NCBI RefSeq assembly: GCF_028864145.1
Contig: NZ_JARBHJ010000019.1
Coordinates: forward strand, 1 to 44,916
Source of the DNA: Actinotignum schaalii
Lineage (GTDB): Bacteria; Actinomycetota; Actinomycetes; Actinomycetales; Actinomycetaceae
Direction of reading: 5' to 3'
DNA: 44,916 nucleotides
Shown here: positions 41,660-44,916 of the stretch, piece after piece
Layout of the letters: each line of letters starts with the position of its first letter
How positions within the stretch are numbered: position 1 is the first letter of the stretch
Program-made: the position numbers and the translations under genes
Notes under the pieces: generated by a model
Seen by the model: the letters and a program-made list of their open reading frames with translations, nothing else
Told to the model about the DNA's origin: nothing
The model's database searches: none

Positions 41660-43309
41660 ATGACTAACGGACCTGACCAGTTCCCACCGTCCACGCCGGT
41701 GCCGCCACCCCCACCTCCGCCTCCGCCGACTTCCGCGCCGACGCCCGAGGACGCGGAGCTGACCCGGACTATTCCGCCCGTCGAGGAGGTGCCGGCAACG
41801 CAGCAGGAAGCTACCCCGGCGCATCCGCTCGCGGTTCCGGTGCCTCCCCCGCAGCCCGATCCGGAGGCCACATTCTCCGCTGAGACCCCGGCGGGTGATT
41901 CGCCCGCGCCAGCGGCGCCGTCGCCCCTGCCCCCAAGCGGGCCTGAAGCATGGCTCACCACCGAGGCTGATGCGGGTGCGCCCACCCGTATCGCACTTCC
42001 GCGAATGCTCGAGGAGATTCCGAGTGCTACCAGTGCCGGGACCGGCACGGATGCGGTACCAGCTCCGGATGCGGTACCGGTCCCGGGGTACCCGCCCGCT
42101 CCCGGCTATGCGCCGCAGCCCGGTTACGGCGCCCCGCCGCAGGGCTACGCACCTCCGGGCGGGTACGGCACCGCGCCGAGCCCGGCCGCCGGCCCCGGAA
42201 TGCCGGGCGGAATGTACGCCGCTGCCCCGGCCCCAGCGCTCCCGCGGGAAAAGAAATCACATAAGAAATTGTGGATCAGCCTGGCGGTTTTGCTGGTGCT
42301 CGTCGTGGCGGGCGTTATTGGTTTTAAGGTAACGGCCAGTAAATTCGCGCCGGAGAAAACTGCCGAGGCATACCTCTCCGCGATTGTGGAAGGGAAAGCC
42401 AGTGCAGCGCTCGAGGTGTACGACCCGAATGTGCGTTCCGGGGAGCGCCTATTCCTCAGCGACGAAATCTACAGCAAGGCCACGAACCGGCCCACGGATT
42501 TTGAGGTTATCTCCGCCTTTAAGCAATCGCAGCCGGGCGGGAAAAATACCGTGCACGTGAGCGCGGAATTCACCATCGATATGAAGAAATATCCCGTTGA
42601 TCTCACCCTCAGCGAGCGCGGCAAGAAATTCCTGTTCTTCTCCGAATGGCAGGTGACCGATGCACCGCTGGGAACAGTGGAGTTACGTTCCGCCACGCCG
42701 CTGGTGAATGTTAATGGGGTCGACGTCGATCTTTCGGCCACGATGGACCCGGCCACGAAGGGCGAGCGCGCTAGCGAGTACTATTCGCTGCCCGCTTTCC
42801 CAGGGACCTACACGGTGGGTGCCCAGGGCGGTGATACCTTCGTGAGCTTCGGGGAGGCGGAGAGTGTATCCGTTCCGGTTAGTGGCCCGGGTTCCTCGGC
42901 ATCCATTGAACCGAGCTTCACTCCGGAGGTGGCCGCGGAAATCCAAAAACAGGTGAATGCCCGGTATGAGGCGTGCATGCCCGCTAATACCTTCGAGGTG
43001 AAAGACTGCCCCGAATTGAATATGAGCGATCCTCTTTTCCAGGCCGTGACGGAGATTCGACGCTCGTGGAAGGAAGAACCCAAGGTCGAGGTGGAGGCCT
43101 CCAGCCTGCGCTACGAGAATGGCGCTTATGTGGGCACCGCCAAGGTCAAGGGCAAGGCGATTATTAATTACAAGCAGCGCTACAGCGAGAAGGATCCCTG
43201 GAAAGAATCGGAGTGGCCGGTCAATATCTGGGTGAACCGCACCCTGCGCTTCGAAGTGAAGGACGGGGCGATCACGGTGGATTTCTCCAAGGATAATTAC
43301 GGCTGGTAA
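41660..43309 (+). CDS. Proline-rich single-pass membrane protein of unknown function
   Basis: The 549-residue protein has a cytoplasmic Pro/Ala/Gly-rich N-terminal half with poly-Pro and repeats of the type PGYAPQPGYG (about 135-175), one membrane helix after KKSHKK (about 207-227) and an extracytoplasmic C-terminal region (about 230-549) with two cysteines (YEACMPANTFEVKDCPE). The topology resembles actinobacterial Pro-rich envelope proteins. I do not recognise the domain, though NTF2-like modules are common in such proteins. ATG at 41660 follows GAGGAAGGAC; in-frame GTG/ATG codons at 41561 and 41570 would add 30 residues. A small hairpin (TAACGG/CCGTTA, 43321-43336) follows the stop. Confidence 0.78.
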   Translation: MTNGPDQFPPSTPVPPPPPPPPPTSAPTPEDAELTRTIPPVEEVPATQQEATPAHPLAVPVPPPQPDPEATFSAETPAGDSPAPAAPSPLPPSGPEAWLTTEADAGAPTRIALPRMLEEIPSATSAGTGTDAVPAPDAVPVPGYPPAPGYAPQPGYGAPPQGYAPPGGYGTAPSPAAGPGMPGGMYAAAPAPALPREKKSHKKLWISLAVLLVLVVAGVIGFKVTASKFAPEKTAEAYLSAIVEGKASAALEVYDPNVRSGERLFLSDEIYSKATNRPTDFEVISAFKQSQPGGKNTVHVSAEFTIDMKKYPVDLTLSERGKKFLFFSEWQVTDAPLGTVELRSATPLVNVNGVDVDLSATMDPATKGERASEYYSLPAFPGTYTVGAQGGDTFVSFGEAESVSVPVSGPGSSASIEPSFTPEVAAEIQKQVNARYEACMPANTFEVKDCPELNMSDPLFQAVTEIRRSWKEEPKVEVEASSLRYENGAYVGTAKVKGKAIINYKQRYSEKDPWKESEWPVNIWVNRTLRFEVKDGAITVDFSKDNYGW

Positions 43310-43363
43310 ACGTGGTCTCATAACGGCATACCGTTAGCTCGGATCCAGTCCAGTACTGCATGA

Positions 43364-43425
43364 ACCGGGCCCGGTGCCGCACGACGGACCGGGCCCGATG
43401 CCGCACGGTGGACCGGGCCCGGTAT
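43364..43425. repeat. Tandem 24-bp GC-rich repeat
   Basis: ACCGGGCCCGGTGCCGCACG begins copy one (43364-43387); copy two (43388-43411) differs at three positions; a third, partial copy starts at 43412. Each unit starts with the palindrome ACCGGGCCCGGT or a one-base variant. It lies between two converging genes. Confidence 0.85.
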
Positions 43426-43482
43426 GTGTTTTCCGGGGTGTACTGCGAATGTCGTACATACGAAGTACAGCGCTGAAAACAC
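43426..43482. repeat. Long imperfect inverted repeat
   Basis: GTGTTTTC (43426-43433) pairs with GAAAACAC (43475-43482); inside, GTACTGCGAATGT (43440-43452) pairs with ACATACGAAGTAC (43456-43468) with two mismatches and a three-base loop. Directly follows the 24-bp repeats. It could end transcription from either side. Otherwise 43310-43573 contains no gene. Confidence 0.7.
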
Positions 43483-43552
43483 CTGGCGCCCCCGCAGATG
43501 CTGGTGTGACTCCTGCGGTTTGACTTATAGGACCTCAGTTCGACTATAGGAA

Positions 43553-43592
43553 CTCAGCTCACCCAGGATTCCCTCAGCTCACCCAGGATTCC
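43553..43592. repeat. Perfect 20-bp tandem duplication over a stop codon
   Basis: CTCAGCTCACCCAGGATTCC occurs at 43553-43572 and again at 43573-43592. The second copy encodes the last residues (ESWVS) and the stop codon of the winged-helix gene; the first lies just after the stop. Confidence 0.95.
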
Positions 43593-44677
43593 AGAAGAGT
43601 CGTTATCTCGCTTCGAATACTTTCGGGTGAGAAGCCCTCATCCACCTCAAGGTTTTCTATTCCCACGTGGCCATCTTTTACCCGAGCCGCGACACGCCCG
43701 ATAATCTGCTCATCACACAGAATCGGCATCCCGAAATATCCAAACTCCCGTTTATGCGCGGGCTTATATGCCTCGAGTCGATAATCTTTTCCGAAAAGCT
43801 CACGCTGGCGCGAGCGCGTCCAGATAAGCGAATCGAAGGGAGATAGCAGCGTCATACTGCCCGTTTCCCAACGGGCGTTATGTAGTTCCTCCATGAGGGC
43901 CTCGTGAACAAGCCACGTTCCGGCCAGCCCGCGCACCTCAACCGCTACATATCCGTCCGCAAAACAATGCTCGCGGATATTCGCGCTTTTCGGGAACCTG
44001 AAATAATCCACCACATCGTCAAGGCGCGCAATCCCGAGTGCCCTCAGGGCTAGCACAACGGTTTTATTCAGGCTTGTATCCGCATCGAGAAGCTCCACGT
44101 CCGGCAAACCCGCTTGCTCGGGCGTGCAGTAAATTCTTTGCCACTTCTCGTCTCGGCTGATCACCGCGAGTTCACCAATGCTCAGCAACCATTCACAGGC
44201 AGTTTTAACCGGGCTGCTGCGCTCCCACCCCTGCCCCACCGCTCGCCCGAGCTGCGAGTGCACCATCGGGCCGTTCTCGCGTATGCGTTCCAGCACGGCC
44301 CGCGCCACATCGTCATCGACCTGGGGACCGGATAACCCGTGTTGTTTAATGAGGCGACGACGCCAATGGAGCAAGGGCCATATTAACCTGGGCATAAGCG
44401 AATGCGCGTGGCCCCAAGTTTCGAAGAGGCCAGTCGAACTCTCGTGCAGCAGCGGTAAGCTCTGTTTATCGACCCCGCGGGCGAGCAGAACCAATTCTTG
44501 AGATCTGCGTACGGCCTGTAGCGAATCAATCTGGACGCAGCCGAGGCGCTGGAAAACATCGGCAATAGAAGGCTCGGCGCTGCGAGCTTCCGGGGCAAGC
44601 CCCTGCGCCGTCACCGCAATTCTTCGCGCTGTTTCGATATCGATGCGATACCGCGGCTCACTATCAGGATTCACCAT
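43574..44677 (-). CDS. Winged-helix DNA-binding/YcaQ (AlkX) DNA glycosylase-like protein
   Basis: The 367-residue protein belongs to the DUF1006/HTH_42 family that includes E. coli YcaQ, a glycosylase that unhooks interstrand crosslinks, and Streptomyces AZL. It shows QRLGCVQIDSLQAVRRSQEL (about 40-60) with the Q-x-D motif of the catalytic loop (QID), LFETWGHAHSLMP, and the C-terminal SPFDSLIWTRSRQRELFGKDYRLEAYKP block. The start is taken at ATG 44677 (MVNPDSEP), where no strong binding site is visible; a GTG at 44680 is possible. A longer frame runs into the G/C tract and is not credible. Such a protein would fit crosslink repair or self-resistance. Confidence 0.85.
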   Translation of the reverse strand: MVNPDSEPRYRIDIETARRIAVTAQGLAPEARSAEPSIADVFQRLGCVQIDSLQAVRRSQELVLLARGVDKQSLPLLHESSTGLFETWGHAHSLMPRLIWPLLHWRRRLIKQHGLSGPQVDDDVARAVLERIRENGPMVHSQLGRAVGQGWERSSPVKTACEWLLSIGELAVISRDEKWQRIYCTPEQAGLPDVELLDADTSLNKTVVLALRALGIARLDDVVDYFRFPKSANIREHCFADGYVAVEVRGLAGTWLVHEALMEELHNARWETGSMTLLSPFDSLIWTRSRQRELFGKDYRLEAYKPAHKREFGYFGMPILCDEQIIGRVAARVKDGHVGIENLEVDEGFSPESIRSEITTLLESWVS

Positions 44678-44695
44678 CACGGTATTCAAACATTC

Positions 44696-44912
44696 GTGCC
44701 CGATCACAAGCAAGCGCGCGCACAGATAGAAGCAAGCGCGCACAGAGACGCAAGCAACGCACACACAGAGCGGGGGGGGGGGGGCGGGCCCCCCACCCCC
44801 CCCCCCCCCCCGCGCGCCCCCCCCCGCGCCCAGCTCCGCGCAGACCGCGCAGTCCGGCGAACCCGAACAGCCCACACAGAACGACGACGAGGAAGGAACG
44901 ACCCATGCGTAA
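44696..44912 (+). pseudogene. Low-complexity reading frame interrupted by a poly-G/C tract
   Basis: The stretch just before the partial gene at 44905 reads SSAQTAQSGEPEQPTQNDDE and ends EGTTHA-stop (44832-44912), with coding-like codon use and a C-terminus that overlaps the next start. In this frame there is no start codon after the TAG at 44727. A different frame upstream, from GTG 44696, reads MPDHKQARAQIEASAHRDAS before the G run. A one- or two-base change in the homopolymers would join the two. It may be a frameshifted gene, a phase-variable gene or a sequence error. Confidence 0.3.
44772..44825. repeat. Homopolymer poly-G/poly-C tract
   Basis: Runs of 13 G (44772-44784), 6 C (44789-44794), 16 C (44796-44811) and 9 C (44817-44825) stand almost side by side. 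Nothing comparable occurs elsewhere in the window. Just before it, degenerate copies of AGCAAGCGCGCACAGA lie at 44709-44748. Confidence 0.95.
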
Positions 44913-44916
44913 GGCC
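44905..44916 (+). CDS. Start of a further gene (partial, first four codons)
   Basis: ATGCGTAAGGCC (MRKA) at the window end is preceded by GAGGAAGGAACG at a suitable distance, and its ATG overlaps the end of the upstream low-complexity frame. No product can be named. Confidence 0.5.

Noticed and set aside
43364-43592. CRISPR array
   Set aside because: The repeats are directly adjacent, with no spacers of constant length, and no cas genes are present.

Overview
The window reads as a chromosomal segment of a fairly GC-rich actinobacterium, most likely from the Actinomycetales/Actinomycetaceae. The basis is a set of actinobacterial hallmark genes: DUF3107, DUF3117, an AdnA/AdnB helicase-nuclease pair, an MgtE-N/PRC-barrel/CBS protein beside DUF1003 and an Mrp without CxxC, a reduced tad pilus cluster with TadE-like proteins, and a release factor 2 gene without the programmed frameshift. 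Species cannot be fixed from sequence reading alone. Most of the window is ordinary core genome, densely packed, with many ATGA or TAATG start/stop overlaps.

Layout. 1-166: end of an IS256-type insertion sequence with the transposase N-terminus. 404-886: small lipoprotein. 971-6672 (minus): prfB, ftsE, ftsX, an EnvC-like coiled-coil M23 peptidase, a membrane protein and smpB (division and ribosome rescue). 6682-11419 (minus): tad pilus genes (tadA, tadB, tadC, a Flp-pilin-like peptide, three TadE-like proteins) running directly into prfB. 11617-12675: a phosphotransferase-family protein. 12623-19872 (minus): adnB and adnA. 20066-22247 (plus): DUF3107 and a DEAD-box RNA helicase with a long structured leader. 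22333-24015 (minus): marC and a PHP-domain protein. 24097-29425 (plus): aminopeptidase P, MgtE-N/CBS protein, DUF1003, mrp and an O-methyltransferase. 29593-38761 (minus): DUF3117, a LOG-family protein, manC, yihY/brkB, then xthA-folD-glyA, a lysP-like permease and acpS. 38953-40386 (plus): NCS1 permease. 40478-43309: a divergent pair of uncharacterised membrane proteins. 43574-44677 (minus): a YcaQ/AlkX-like winged-helix protein. The right end holds a striking poly-G/poly-C tract inside what looks like the 3' end of another gene, then the first codons of a further gene.

The most interesting signal is regulatory. The same promoter architecture, TTGTCG or a close variant, then 3 + 8 bases, then TAnnnT, occurs before adnA, before DUF3107 (these two share one perfect 26-bp palindrome), before brkB-manC and before glyA-folD-xthA. 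Spacing and motif match the LexA-independent 'RecA-NDp' promoter that mycobacterial PafBC uses in the DNA-damage response. This would place double-strand-break resection (AdnAB) and abasic-site repair (ExoIII) under one damage-responsive control, together with glycine/one-carbon, GDP-mannose and membrane functions. Several genes also appear to be leaderless, with a -10 box 6-8 bases before the start codon.
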